A DNA stretch of 64,000 nucleotides from Nonomuraea africana (GTDB lineage: Bacteria > Actinomycetota > Actinomycetes > Streptosporangiales > Streptosporangiaceae): positions 6,572,001 to 6,636,000 of the forward strand of contig NZ_JADBEF010000001.1 of the NCBI RefSeq assembly GCF_014873535.1, in the 5' to 3' direction. Below the pieces are notes generated by a model. That model was given only the letters and a program-made list of their open reading frames with translations, did not search any database and had not been told where the DNA came from. The position numbers and the translations under genes were made by a program. The first letter of the stretch is position 1. Every line of letters starts with the position of its first letter. This document shows, piece by piece, positions 8,175-17,766 of the stretch.

Positions 8175-9592
8175 ACCTTCGCCCACACCTCGGGGAAGTC
8201 GGCGTGGGCGCGCTCGGCGGCGGCTCGCTCGATGCCGACCAGCACGCCGTAGGTGAAGGTGTCCTCCCCCGCCTGACGCGCGCTCTCGGCCTCCTTGGCG
8301 AGCGTTTCCTGCGCGACCACCCCGTCCTGGTGGATTCCGAGCGTTTCCTGGACGGCTTCGGCGCGTTTGGCCAGCTTGCCCATGCCGATCGCCTCGGCGG
8401 TGTACCGAGCGCGTTTGGCCGCCTTGCGCACGTCGTGCATGGCGGTCTCGTGTTCGCCGGGATCCGTGACGGCCTGAGCGTGGTCGTAGGTCTTCGTCAC
8501 GCGCTGCCAGTTCTTGTCGGCGATCGCGGCCAGCGCGGTGTCCGCCGGCCGGCCCGCCGCCTTGCCCAGGGACGGCTCGGCGACCAGCCGGTCGAGGGCG
8601 TCGAGCAGCGCGAAGTACCGCTCACCGCTCAGCGCCGCCCTGATCGCGCCATACGCCTCTTCCTCGCGCTTGCCGAGGTCGTCGCCGAGCCGTACCTGGA
8701 TGGGGCCGGTCACGAGCTCGGGGTCGAGCCTCCTGAGGTGCCCGGCGAACCTGGCCCTGATGACCTCCAGGTCGCGGGCCTCGCCGAGCACGGCGCCGAG
8801 CCACTTCAGCTCGTCCTGGACGGCGCCGGTGTCCTGGACCACGCTCTTGAACGCCTTCAGCGCGCTGCGCAGCCTGCGCGAGGCGACGCGCATCTGGTGC
8901 ACGGCGTCCTCCTCGGCCCTGCGGGTGCGCGGGTCCTGTGCGAGGAGGGCGGCGACCTGGTCCGCGAGGTAGTTCACGACGACCTCGGCCGCGCTGCCCG
9001 GCTCGACCGGCGCACGGGCCGGCGGCGCGGGTTCGAGCAGCCTGGCCAGCTTGCTGGCCGAGCCGGCGGGGACGGCGCCCGCCTTGCGCAGCCGCTTGCC
9101 CACCTTGGCCAGCAGTTCCTCGTCGCCGTCGATCAGCTCGGCCTCGACCTCGCGCCATCGCTCGATGCGGGGCTGGTCGCCGAAGGCGGTCCCCTTGACG
9201 CGGTCGTCGGCCACCTCGACGCCCCCGCCCACCAGGGTCACCGTCCTGCGGGTGTCGAGCTCGGCCACGATCCGCAGCTCGGCGCCTCGGGTGTAGGCCT
9301 GGACGAGTTCGGCCAGCTCGGCGGGGACGACCTTGGTGCTCCTGGTGAGCGGGAGCCGGATCTCCTGACGCGCGCCCTTGGCCTTGGGCAGCTTGAGGTG
9401 CCACCCGGGATCGGCGCCCCCGCGCCGCCGGCGCAGCGTGACCCCTCTGGCGGCCAGGCGCAGGTCGGCGGTGTCGTAGTAGAGCGCCACGAGCTGGTGG
9501 CTCCTGGGTCCGACGACCTCGCCCAGCTTGCTCAGATCGGGCACCTCGTAGTCACCCGGTACGTCGAACTTGTCCTCGATCTCGATGCTCAC
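8162..9592 (-). CDS. CYTH and CHAD domain protein (polyphosphate-associated)
   Basis: The N-terminal CYTH domain (residues 1 to about 200) is a triphosphate tunnel fold with the signature EIEDKF and RRRRGG. The C-terminal CHAD domain (about 225-470) is helical with conserved histidines and arginines (HQMRVASRRLRSALKAF, HDVRKAAKRARYTAEA); CHAD domains are known to bind polyphosphate. The GTG at 9592 is chosen because GAGGTG precedes it; a TTG at 9622 lacks a ribosome site. It converges on mutT1 with a 13-base overlap, placing a polyP reader beside a polyP maker. Confidence 0.92.
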   Translation of the reverse strand: MSIEIEDKFDVPGDYEVPDLSKLGEVVGPRSHQLVALYYDTADLRLAARGVTLRRRRGGADPGWHLKLPKAKGARQEIRLPLTRSTKVVPAELAELVQAYTRGAELRIVAELDTRRTVTLVGGGVEVADDRVKGTAFGDQPRIERWREVEAELIDGDEELLAKVGKRLRKAGAVPAGSASKLARLLEPAPPARAPVEPGSAAEVVVNYLADQVAALLAQDPRTRRAEEDAVHQMRVASRRLRSALKAFKSVVQDTGAVQDELKWLGAVLGEARDLEVIRARFAGHLRRLDPELVTGPIQVRLGDDLGKREEEAYGAIRAALSGERYFALLDALDRLVAEPSLGKAAGRPADTALAAIADKNWQRVTKTYDHAQAVTDPGEHETAMHDVRKAAKRARYTAEAIGMGKLAKRAEAVQETLGIHQDGVVAQETLAKEAESARQAGEDTFTYGVLVGIERAAAERAHADFPEVWAKVQIE

Positions 9593-9656
9593 TGCACCTC
9601 GCAACCGTTCGATTGCGGACAATCATGCCACTAGGCAACGAACTGGAGAAGCGCCC

Positions 9657-10427
9657 TCACCTGCGGCCGACCACGAAGATGCGGCGGAAGGGGAACGGCG
9701 TGCCGTACGGCTTGGCGGGGTAGGCCTCGTCGAGCAGGACGGCCAGCTCGTCGGTGAAGCGGGCGCGCTCGTCGGGCTCGAGCCGGTCGAAGATCGGCCG
9801 CAGCGCGGTCCCGGAGATCCAGTTGAGCACCGCGTTCTCCCCCTGCAGGACGTGCACGTAGGTGGTCTCCCACGCGTCCACCCGCAGGCCGAGAGCGGCG
9901 AGCTGGTCCAGGTAGGCCACCGGCTCGGCGACCGGCCACGGGCGCTCGAACTCACCCAGCCTGTCCTTCCAGTTGTCACTGGCGCACAGCTGCCGGATCA
10001 GCACGTGGCTGGGCGCGTCGAAGTTGCCCGGCACCTGGAAGGCGAGCCAGCCGTTCGCGCTGAGCTCGTCGACCCAGCGCTCCAACAAGTCGCGATGATG
10101 GGGCACCCACTGCAGCAGCGCGTTCGAGACCAGCACGTCGACGGGCCGGTCGGGGCGCCAGAGCGTGACGTCCGCGACGTCGTAGTGGACCCTCGTGTCG
10201 AGCCCCCGCGCCTTGGTGATCATCGCGGGCGAGGAGTCGAAGCCGTAGACGGTGGCGTTCGGCCAGCGTTCGGCGAGTGTCGCGGTGAGTTCGCCCGACC
10301 CGCAGCCCGCATCGACGACATAATCGGGATGATCGGCTCGCACGCGGCTCACCAGCTCGAAGAAGGGTCTGGAGCGCTCGTCGGCGTACGCGGCGTAGGT
10401 CGCTGGGTCCCAGATATCTCTTGACAT
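9657..10427 (-). CDS. tam: Trans-aconitate 2-methyltransferase
   Basis: SAM-dependent methyltransferase that methylates trans-aconitate, removing an inhibitor of aconitase. The 256-residue protein begins MSRDIWDPATYAAYADERSR, the typical Tam start, followed by the SAM-binding motif I VVDAGCGSGELT (about residues 35-46). It diverges from a MarR-type gene across a short palindrome-rich intergenic region, the arrangement described for tam/tamR in Streptomyces coelicolor. Confidence 0.93.
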   Translation of the reverse strand: MSRDIWDPATYAAYADERSRPFFELVSRVRADHPDYVVDAGCGSGELTATLAERWPNATVYGFDSSPAMITKARGLDTRVHYDVADVTLWRPDRPVDVLVSNALLQWVPHHRDLLERWVDELSANGWLAFQVPGNFDAPSHVLIRQLCASDNWKDRLGEFERPWPVAEPVAYLDQLAALGLRVDAWETTYVHVLQGENAVLNWISGTALRPIFDRLEPDERARFTDELAVLLDEAYPAKPYGTPFPFRRIFVVGRR

Positions 10428-10470
10428 AAAGATAATTGATATCGAGATATATATCTCGATGTCAAGACAG
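10416..10470. promoter_or_regulatory. tam/tamR operator region
   Basis: Contains the perfect palindrome ATCGAGATATATATCTCGAT (10441-10460). It is flanked by TTGACAT (10421-10427) and its inverted copy ATGTCAA (10459-10465), and by TATCTC/AAAGATA half-sites like those bound by MarR-type TamR repressors. It covers both divergent starts, so one repressor could control both genes. Confidence 0.8.
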
Positions 10471-10483
10471 TACACTCGGTGTC

Positions 10484-10975
10484 ATGACGATGGACGAGGT
10501 CGACAGATTGGTGGCGTCCTGGCAGCAGGAGCGTCCCGATCTCGACGTGACGCCGCTGCAGGTGCTGAGCCGCGTCTCCCGCCTTGCCCGTCATCTCGAC
10601 AGGGCGCGGCGGGCCTCCTTCTCCGAGCACGACCTCGAGCCGTGGGAGTTCGACGTGCTCACCGCGCTGCGCAGGGCGGGCAAGCCGTACGAGCTGTCAC
10701 CCGGGGCGCTGCTGCGCGCCACGCTCGTGACCTCGGGGACCATGACCAACCGCATCGACCGGCTGGCGCAGGCGGGGCTGGTGCGGCGGCGGCCCGACCC
10801 CGAGGACCGGCGCGGGGTGCTGGTGTCGCTGACCGACGACGGACGGGCCCGGGTCGACGCGGCCTTCGCCGACCTGCTGCGCCGTGAGCGGGAGCTCCTG
10901 GCGGGGCTGGACGCCGATGAGCAGAAGGTCCTCGCGGACCTCCTGCGCACCCTCCTCACGCCCTTCGACACCTAG
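10484..10975 (+). CDS. tamR: MarR-family regulator TamR
   Basis: 163-residue winged-helix repressor: dimerisation helices, then the recognition segment (LLRATLVTSGTMTNRIDRLAQAGLVRRRPDPEDRR) and a C-terminal helix. In S. coelicolor the orthologue binds the tam-tamR region and is released by citrate, cis/trans-aconitate or isocitrate. Identity rests on the divergent tam neighbour and the operator. The ATG at 10484 is used; an ATG two codons later is possible. The frame continues upstream into the operator, which is unlikely to be coding. Confidence 0.88.
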   Translation: MTMDEVDRLVASWQQERPDLDVTPLQVLSRVSRLARHLDRARRASFSEHDLEPWEFDVLTALRRAGKPYELSPGALLRATLVTSGTMTNRIDRLAQAGLVRRRPDPEDRRGVLVSLTDDGRARVDAAFADLLRRERELLAGLDADEQKVLADLLRTLLTPFDT

Positions 10976-10978
10976 GGC

Positions 10979-12772
<1,794 letters not shown>

Positions 12773-12840
12773 CGCTTCCCAAGGCTATCCTCTCCCTGGT
12801 CCGCCCTGGCCCTCCGCGCGAGCGCGCGGCCCGCCGCCGG

Positions 12841-13743
12841 TCAGACGATCGAGGCGCCCGGCACCGGTCCGTGCGCGGGCACCGCCGTTCGGCACACTCC
12901 CGCGCCGGTGAGCGCCACGGCCAGCTCCCTGGCGTGCTCCTCGTCGGCCGCCAGGAACGCGCACGTCGGCCCCGAGCCCGACACGATCGCGCCCAGCGCC
13001 CCGCGCTCGCGTCCCGCCTCCAGTGTCCTGGCCAGCGATCCGCGGAGCATCACCGCGGCCGCCTGGAGGTCGTTGCTCAGCTCCGCGCCCAGCGCCCGCG
13101 CGTCGCCCTCCTGCAACGCCCGCAGCAGCGGCTCGCTCGCCTGCGGCCAGGCGACCTCTTCTCCCGTGGCCGCCCGCAGCCGGTCGCACTCGGCGTAGAC
13201 CTTCGCCGTCGACAGCCCGCCGTCCGCGACGGCGAACACCCAGTGGAAGGTGCCCTTGACCGGCAGCGCGGTCAGCTGCTCACCCCGGCCGGTGCCCACC
13301 GCCGTACCCCCGAGCAGGGAGAACGGCACGTCGCTCCCCAGGTCGGCAGCGATCTCCATCAGGTCCTCGCGCGGCAGCCCGAGCCCCCACAGCTCGTTGC
13401 AGGCCACCAGCGTGCCGGCCGCGTCGGCGCTGCCGCCCGCCATGCCGCCCGCCACAGGGATCGCCTTGCGGATGACCAGCTCGACGCCGTACGTCCGGCC
13501 CGCGTGCTTCGCCAGCGCCCTGGCCGCCTGGATGGCGAGGTTGCCGTCGTCCACGGGGACCTGGTCGGCCGACTCGCCCTCGACCCGCACCGAGACCGTC
13601 TCCGACTCCTTGGCCACCACCTCGTCGAAGACGGAGACGGCGAGGAAGACGTTCACCAGGTCGTGGAAGCCGTCATCCCGCAACGGGCCGACGGCCAGCT
13701 GGACGTTGACCTTCGCGGGCACCCGAACGGTCACGAAACTCAT
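12841..13743 (-). CDS. ispE: 4-diphosphocytidyl-2-C-methyl-D-erythritol kinase
   Basis: GHMP kinase that phosphorylates CDP-methylerythritol in the non-mevalonate isoprenoid pathway. The 300-residue protein has VRVPAKVNVQLAVGPLRDDG at the N-terminus, the ATP loop IPVAGGMAGGSADAAGTL (about 100-117), and the C-terminal GSGPTCAFLA motif. The ATG at 13743 gives a normal N-terminus; an in-frame extension to 13803 runs into the upstream repeat region. Confidence 0.95.
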   Translation of the reverse strand: MSFVTVRVPAKVNVQLAVGPLRDDGFHDLVNVFLAVSVFDEVVAKESETVSVRVEGESADQVPVDDGNLAIQAARALAKHAGRTYGVELVIRKAIPVAGGMAGGSADAAGTLVACNELWGLGLPREDLMEIAADLGSDVPFSLLGGTAVGTGRGEQLTALPVKGTFHWVFAVADGGLSTAKVYAECDRLRAATGEEVAWPQASEPLLRALQEGDARALGAELSNDLQAAAVMLRGSLARTLEAGRERGALGAIVSGSGPTCAFLAADEEHARELAVALTGAGVCRTAVPAHGPVPGASIV

Positions 13744-14303
13744 CGATCTTCTGCCACTCTCGGTCGCCTGCGGGTCAAGACCTTCGATGCTAGCGGGACC
13801 CACCTCGCCACCACGCCCTTCTCATCGCACACCCCGGTCGCCGACACCGTTGAGCTCCTCCCTCTCGGACCGTGCGCCCGGCCGCGGCTCTCACCTGCCC
13901 GACATATCCTGCGAACTCCAAACCAACCACCCACCCGACTCCACATCCCCGGCCCACCAGAACCCATCCACCCGCCCGCGAGGAACCGGATCCACCCGCC
14001 CCCGGAGAGCCGGATCCACCCGGATCCACATCACCCACAGACCCGCATCCGTCCAATCCGCAGAACCGGATCCACCCGGATCCACACCACCCACAGACCC
14101 GCACCCGTCCAACCCGCAGAACCGGACCCGTCCCAGCAGACCCCGGATCCGCCGATCTCGCAGCAGCCGGAACCCAACCCCGCAGCCCTCGGATCCACAC
14201 CACCCGCAGAAACCAGGTTCGCCCAATCCCGTAGAACCCGGATCCGCCCGATCCCGTAGAAGCAGGATCCGCCTGATCCCGTACAACAAGGTGAGGTGTA
14301 CTG
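13744..14303. repeat. 560-base intergenic region with tandem repeats
   Basis: No credible gene; reading frames here are Pro/Gly/Arg low complexity on both strands. Two adjacent 56-base copies (14010-14065 and 14066-14121) differ at three positions, all C/T. They are followed by a decayed third copy and, at 14218-14288, three shorter units of about 25 bases with GATCCCGTA cores. GGATCC occurs repeatedly. The region separates divergent ispE and the arginase-family gene. Confidence 0.85.
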
Positions 14304-15110
14304 ATGTCCCAGGTAACGGTCATCGAAGTGCCGCAATGGCAGGGCTCGGCCTCCCCGACCGCGCACCGGCTGCGCGACGGCGCCACGTTGCTCGCCGGGA
14401 TGATCCCGCACGCCGTACGGCACCTGCGCGTCGACGTCGCCGACGGCCACACCCCCGCCGACCTCGCCACCACCGCGGGCCGGACCCGCGCCGCCCTCGC
14501 CCAAGCCCCCAACGGGCTCGTGGTGACCGTCGGCGGCGACTGCGGCATCGACCTCGCCCCCGTCTCCGCCGCCCTCGAGAGGTACGGCGACAGCCTCGCC
14601 CTGGTCTGGTTCGACGCCCACGGCGACCTCAACACCCCCGGCTCCTCCCCCTCCGGGGCCTTCCACGGCATGGTCCTGCGCGCGCTGACCGGCGAAGGAC
14701 ACGACACCCTTCTGCCCGAACACCCCATTCGTCCACAGCGGATCGTCCTGGCCGGTGCTCGCGACCTCGACCCGGGCGAACGCGACTTCGTCGCCTCCAG
14801 CGGCCTCACCCACCTGAGCGTGGCCGACCTGTCCGACCCCGCCACCCTGGTGCAGGCCGTGGAGGCCACCGGCGCCGGCGCCGTCTACGTCCACATCGAC
14901 CTGGACGTCCTGGACCCCGCCGTCTTCGCCTCCGTCGGCACCCCCGCTCCGGACGGTCTTCTCCCGGACGACCTCGTCAAGCTGGTCAGGTCGTTGACGG
15001 AGCACTTCGAACTGGCGGGGCTCTGCATCACCGAATACGAACCGACCCGCCCCGAGGACCGACTCCTCCTCACCCCACTGATCGCCGCCCTCGTCACCCC
15101 CAACCCCTGA
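14304..15110 (+). CDS. Arginase/agmatinase-family ureohydrolase
   Basis: Binuclear-manganese hydrolase family (arginase, agmatinase, formiminoglutamase). The 268-residue protein keeps WFDAHGDLN, SSPSGAFHGM and HIDLDVLDP. The first metal-ligand motif is GGDC rather than GGDH, so a usual Mn-ligand histidine is cysteine. A GGTGAGG ribosome site lies upstream of the ATG. It stands alone between repeat regions, so the substrate cannot be inferred from neighbours. Confidence 0.85.
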   Translation: MSQVTVIEVPQWQGSASPTAHRLRDGATLLAGMIPHAVRHLRVDVADGHTPADLATTAGRTRAALAQAPNGLVVTVGGDCGIDLAPVSAALERYGDSLALVWFDAHGDLNTPGSSPSGAFHGMVLRALTGEGHDTLLPEHPIRPQRIVLAGARDLDPGERDFVASSGLTHLSVADLSDPATLVQAVEATGAGAVYVHIDLDVLDPAVFASVGTPAPDGLLPDDLVKLVRSLTEHFELAGLCITEYEPTRPEDRLLLTPLIAALVTPNP

Positions 15111-15499
15111 ACGCCGGCCGCCGATCCTCCAGAACCACGATCGCCCCACCGCCAACGGGAGCCACCCTCAGCTCGTCCCTGAGCACCAGTAGGCCATCTT
15201 CCGACTTCGTCTCCCCGGCCCAACACCGGCCGTCAAGCCACCCCTGAACACCAGACGGCGATCCCCGGAGGATCGCGGGGGACGAACGCTCCGCCGTCCA
15301 ACCCAAGAGCGCCCGGCCGCCCGACCTCAGGGCACGCACAATCGCCCGACCGCAGGACGCTCCGCCGTCCAACCGAGGAACACCCAACCGCCCGACCTCA
15401 TGGCCGCACAGCCGCCCGACGTCATGGCCGCTCAGTCGCCCGGCCACAGCACGTTCGGTCGCCCGACCCCAGGGCGTTCAGTTGCCCGCCACAGGGCGT
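15111..15499. repeat. Intergenic region with degenerate repeats
   Basis: No credible gene. GACGCTCCGCCGTCCAACC-like units recur near 15285 and 15356. From about 15420 to 15510, short units built on TTCGGTCGCCCG and CCACAGGGCG repeat three to four times and run into the 3' end of the next gene. These resemble the repeat at 39446-39575. Confidence 0.7.
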
Positions 15500-16249
15500 T
15501 CAGTCGCCCGGTCGAGGGGCGCGTCGGGACATCAGGGCCTCGATTCCGTCGAGCAGCAGATTGAGGCCGAAGAGGAAGTCGGCGTCCTCCGTCCAGCCTT
15601 CGGAGTCCCTGAGCAGCCCGGAGCGCATCATGGCCGACAGTGCCGGATACGTCTGGGGGTCGAGCACCTCCGCGAGCACCTCGCCGTAGTCCGTGGCCCC
15701 CGTGACCCCTGCGGCGGCGAGTCGCTCACCACCGGCGTTCATCGTGTGGACGAGCGTGGCGTCGGTCAGCGCGTAACCGCTCAGCGCCGTGGCCGCGTTG
15801 AACTTCTCAGCGTCGTCGAGCGTGGTGTCGCCCAGCGCGTCCAGGACACGGTCGAGCCAGTACAGCCGCCGCGGACCCATGGGCGGCGTGAGCCCCTGGA
15901 CGGACAGCAGCCACGGACGCGACAGCAGGAAGTCGCGGTTGGCCCGGGTCCACGCGGCGAGGTAGTCGCGCCACGACAGGTCGCCCCGCTCGGGCGGCGG
16001 CGGGACGGCGCTGTCGGCCATGACGGTCAGCAACTCGTCCTTGCTGCCGACATACCGGTACAGCGCCATCGGCGCGACGCCCACCCGGGCGGCGACGCTG
16101 CCCATCGAGACCCCGGCCAGCCCTTCGGTGTCGGCGATCTCGATGGCGGCCGCCGTGATCGTCGCCAGGTCCAGACGCGGCCTCGGGCCCCGGCGCGACG
16201 CGTGCTCGCGCCCCCACATCCGTGCCACGACAGGCGGCAACTCCACCAT
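15500..16249 (-). CDS. TetR-family transcriptional regulator
   Basis: 249-residue repressor. The helix-turn-helix spans about residues 27-75 (LDLATITAAAIEIADTEG, VSMGSVAARVGVAPMALYRYVGSKDELL), followed by a TetR_C-type ligand domain. The ATG at 16249 has AGGAG seven bases before it; the longer frame to 16297 has no support. It diverges from a GNAT gene over a near-palindrome (16272-16293) that is its likely operator. Confidence 0.9.
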   Translation of the reverse strand: MVELPPVVARMWGREHASRRGPRPRLDLATITAAAIEIADTEGLAGVSMGSVAARVGVAPMALYRYVGSKDELLTVMADSAVPPPPERGDLSWRDYLAAWTRANRDFLLSRPWLLSVQGLTPPMGPRRLYWLDRVLDALGDTTLDDAEKFNAATALSGYALTDATLVHTMNAGGERLAAAGVTGATDYGEVLAEVLDPQTYPALSAMMRSGLLRDSEGWTEDADFLFGLNLLLDGIEALMSRRAPRPGD

Positions 16250-16271
16250 CGGACTCCTCTCGCCGACTAAT

Positions 16272-16293
16272 CGTATATGTGATACATAGTACG
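16272..16293. promoter_or_regulatory. Candidate TetR operator
   Basis: Core TATGT-GAT-ACATA (16276-16288) is an inverted repeat, flanked by CGTA on the left and TACG on the right. It sits between the divergent TetR and GNAT genes. Confidence 0.55.
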
Positions 16294-16370
16294 GCATGCG
16301 CAGTCAGCTGGGCCGCTCTCCCCACCGGCGGCCTCGCCGCATCGAGACGCCAAGGAGTGTGTCGGACGAC

Positions 16371-17009
16371 ATGGAGATTCGCACGTTCGCGGAGTCCGAC
16401 CGCGCCGAGTTGCGGGAGCTGTCCCGCCGCGCGGGTGAGGGCGCTCCGACCGCCTCCCTGTGGGGGCACGAGGAGTCCGAGGCCGCCGTCTACCTCGACC
16501 CCTACATGGATCTGGAGCCCGGCTCGCTGTACGTCGCCGTGCACGAAGGCGCCCTGGTCGGCTACCTGACGGGCTGCCTCGACAGCTCGGCGTTCCCCAG
16601 CGAGAGCGCGCGCATAGACCAGGCCATCAGGACGTACCGGCTCATCTTCCGGGCCAGGCCCGCCGCCTTCTTCGCGCGCAGCATGGCCGACATGGCACGG
16701 GCCGCGATCCGGCGCGAACCCACCGCCGAAGACTTCACCGATCCACGGTGGCCCTCCCACCTGCACATCAACGTGGCGCCCGCAGCCAGGGGAGCCGGCG
16801 CCGCCGACGGGCTGATGAACAGATGGCTCGATCGACTCAGAGACGCCGGATCACCCGGCTGTCACCTGCAGACCTTGGTCGAGAACACCCGCGCGGTGCG
16901 GTTCTTCGAACGCATGGGCTTCACTCCGTACGGCCCGACTCCGCTGGTTCCCGGCCTCAGACACGCCGGCAAGCGAATCCACCAGCAGACGATGGTCTGG
17001 GCTCCATGA
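16371..17009 (+). CDS. GNAT-family N-acetyltransferase
   Basis: 212-residue acetyl-CoA-dependent acetyltransferase of unknown substrate. The GNAT core shows LYVAVHEGALVGYLTG (beta-strands 2-3), HINVAPAARGAGAADGLM (the acetyl-CoA loop, here R-G-A-G-A) and the C-terminal NTRAVRFFERMGF. A roughly 50-residue insertion (ARIDQAIRTYRL to EPTAEDF) lies between strand 3 and the CoA loop. AAGGAG lies 13 bases before the chosen ATG, longer than usual, so the start is uncertain. The last codons overlap a tandem repeat. Confidence 0.82.
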   Translation: MEIRTFAESDRAELRELSRRAGEGAPTASLWGHEESEAAVYLDPYMDLEPGSLYVAVHEGALVGYLTGCLDSSAFPSESARIDQAIRTYRLIFRARPAAFFARSMADMARAAIRREPTAEDFTDPRWPSHLHINVAPAARGAGAADGLMNRWLDRLRDAGSPGCHLQTLVENTRAVRFFERMGFTPYGPTPLVPGLRHAGKRIHQQTMVWAP

Positions 17010-17143
17010 CCTCGCCCGTCCCTGGCGCCCAACCGGAACCCGGGCCCGACGATGACTGGGCTCCTTGACCGCACCCATCCCTTGCGGATCAACCGGAACC
17101 CAGGCCCGGATGACTGGGTTCCATGACCGCGCCCGTCCAACCG
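16991..17143. repeat. 60-base tandem repeat including the GNAT stop codon
   Basis: Three units: 16991-17050, 17051-17108 and a partial 17109-17143. Each begins GATG(G/A)(T)CTGGG(C/T)TCC(A/T)TGACC, and the full copies end in CCGGAACCC(G/A)GGCCCG. The first copy carries the last codons and stop of the GNAT gene, so the array grew out of the gene end. Confidence 0.85.
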
Positions 17144-17247
17144 AGTCCCGGAGTCCCGCCGGGAAGCCCCGCCGGACCGAGGGGGGACACAAACCTCCAA
17201 GCAGCACATGAATCACCAAGGGCGGCTGAAGGCCCTGAATGTGGCTC

Positions 17248-17682
17248 CTAGTGGCGCTCGACGAGCGTCCGCAGCAGGTCGCGCAAGGATTCCTGCTGGT
17301 CGGCGGTGAGCGGAGTCAGCGGGGACCCGGTGTCCAGATGCTGCAGAACCTCCACCCGGAGGCGCTGCCCGGCCTGCGTGAGCACGATCTGCTTGGCGCG
17401 CCGGTCCGTCGGGTGCGGTCGGCGCTGGATCAGGTCCTGCTGTTCGAGCCGGTCGAGGACGAACGTCGCGTTCGACGCCTCGCAGGACATCCTGGTGGCC
17501 AGTTCACGCGCGGTGATCGGCTCCGACAACTCGCGGAGCGCGACCACCTGCGTGGCCGTGAGACCGAGCTCCTCGGCGACGCGGCGCACGTGGACATCGA
17601 GCCTCTGCACGAACTGGTGGACCAGCTTGCACACGTCGCGATCGAGCTCACCGTCCGCCGTCAGATCCGCCTGCTTTGCCAT
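17248..17682 (-). CDS. MarR-family transcriptional regulator
   Basis: 144-residue winged-helix regulator: LGLTATQVVALRELSEPITARELATRM, then the wing LDRLEQQDLIQRRPHPTDRRAK and a C-terminal helical pair. The ATG at 17682 (MAKQADLT) is chosen because the upstream extension is the operator region. It diverges from an MFS exporter, the usual layout of a drug-responsive repressor and its pump. Confidence 0.9.
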   Translation of the reverse strand: MAKQADLTADGELDRDVCKLVHQFVQRLDVHVRRVAEELGLTATQVVALRELSEPITARELATRMSCEASNATFVLDRLEQQDLIQRRPHPTDRRAKQIVLTQAGQRLRVEVLQHLDTGSPLTPLTADQQESLRDLLRTLVERH

Positions 17683-17708
17683 GCCGCAAAGTATACCGCT
17701 CTTACTTC

Positions 17709-17748
17709 GAACTATGATAGTTCTAGTTCGCATCATCCGAACTAGAAC
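17709..17748. promoter_or_regulatory. Paired palindromes between MarR and MFS genes
   Basis: GAACTAT-G-ATAGTTC (17709-17723) is a perfect inverted repeat. It is followed by GTTCTAGTTCG (17720-17730) and its exact inverse CGAACTAGAAC (17738-17748) across a seven-base spacer. All share the half-site GAACTA, so they are probably two adjacent MarR operators. Confidence 0.8.
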
Positions 17749-17766
17749 CATGTTGGAGTGCCCGCT

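Noticed and set aside
8280..9600. Long plus-strand frame opposite the CYTH-CHAD gene
   Set aside because: The minus-strand frame has two clear domains; the plus-strand product is low-complexity Arg/Ala/Gly/Val sequence.
13872..14234. Proline-rich frames across the ispE upstream region
   Set aside because: All frames are low complexity from the GGATCC tandem repeat, with no ribosome site or domain, and stops fall differently in each copy.
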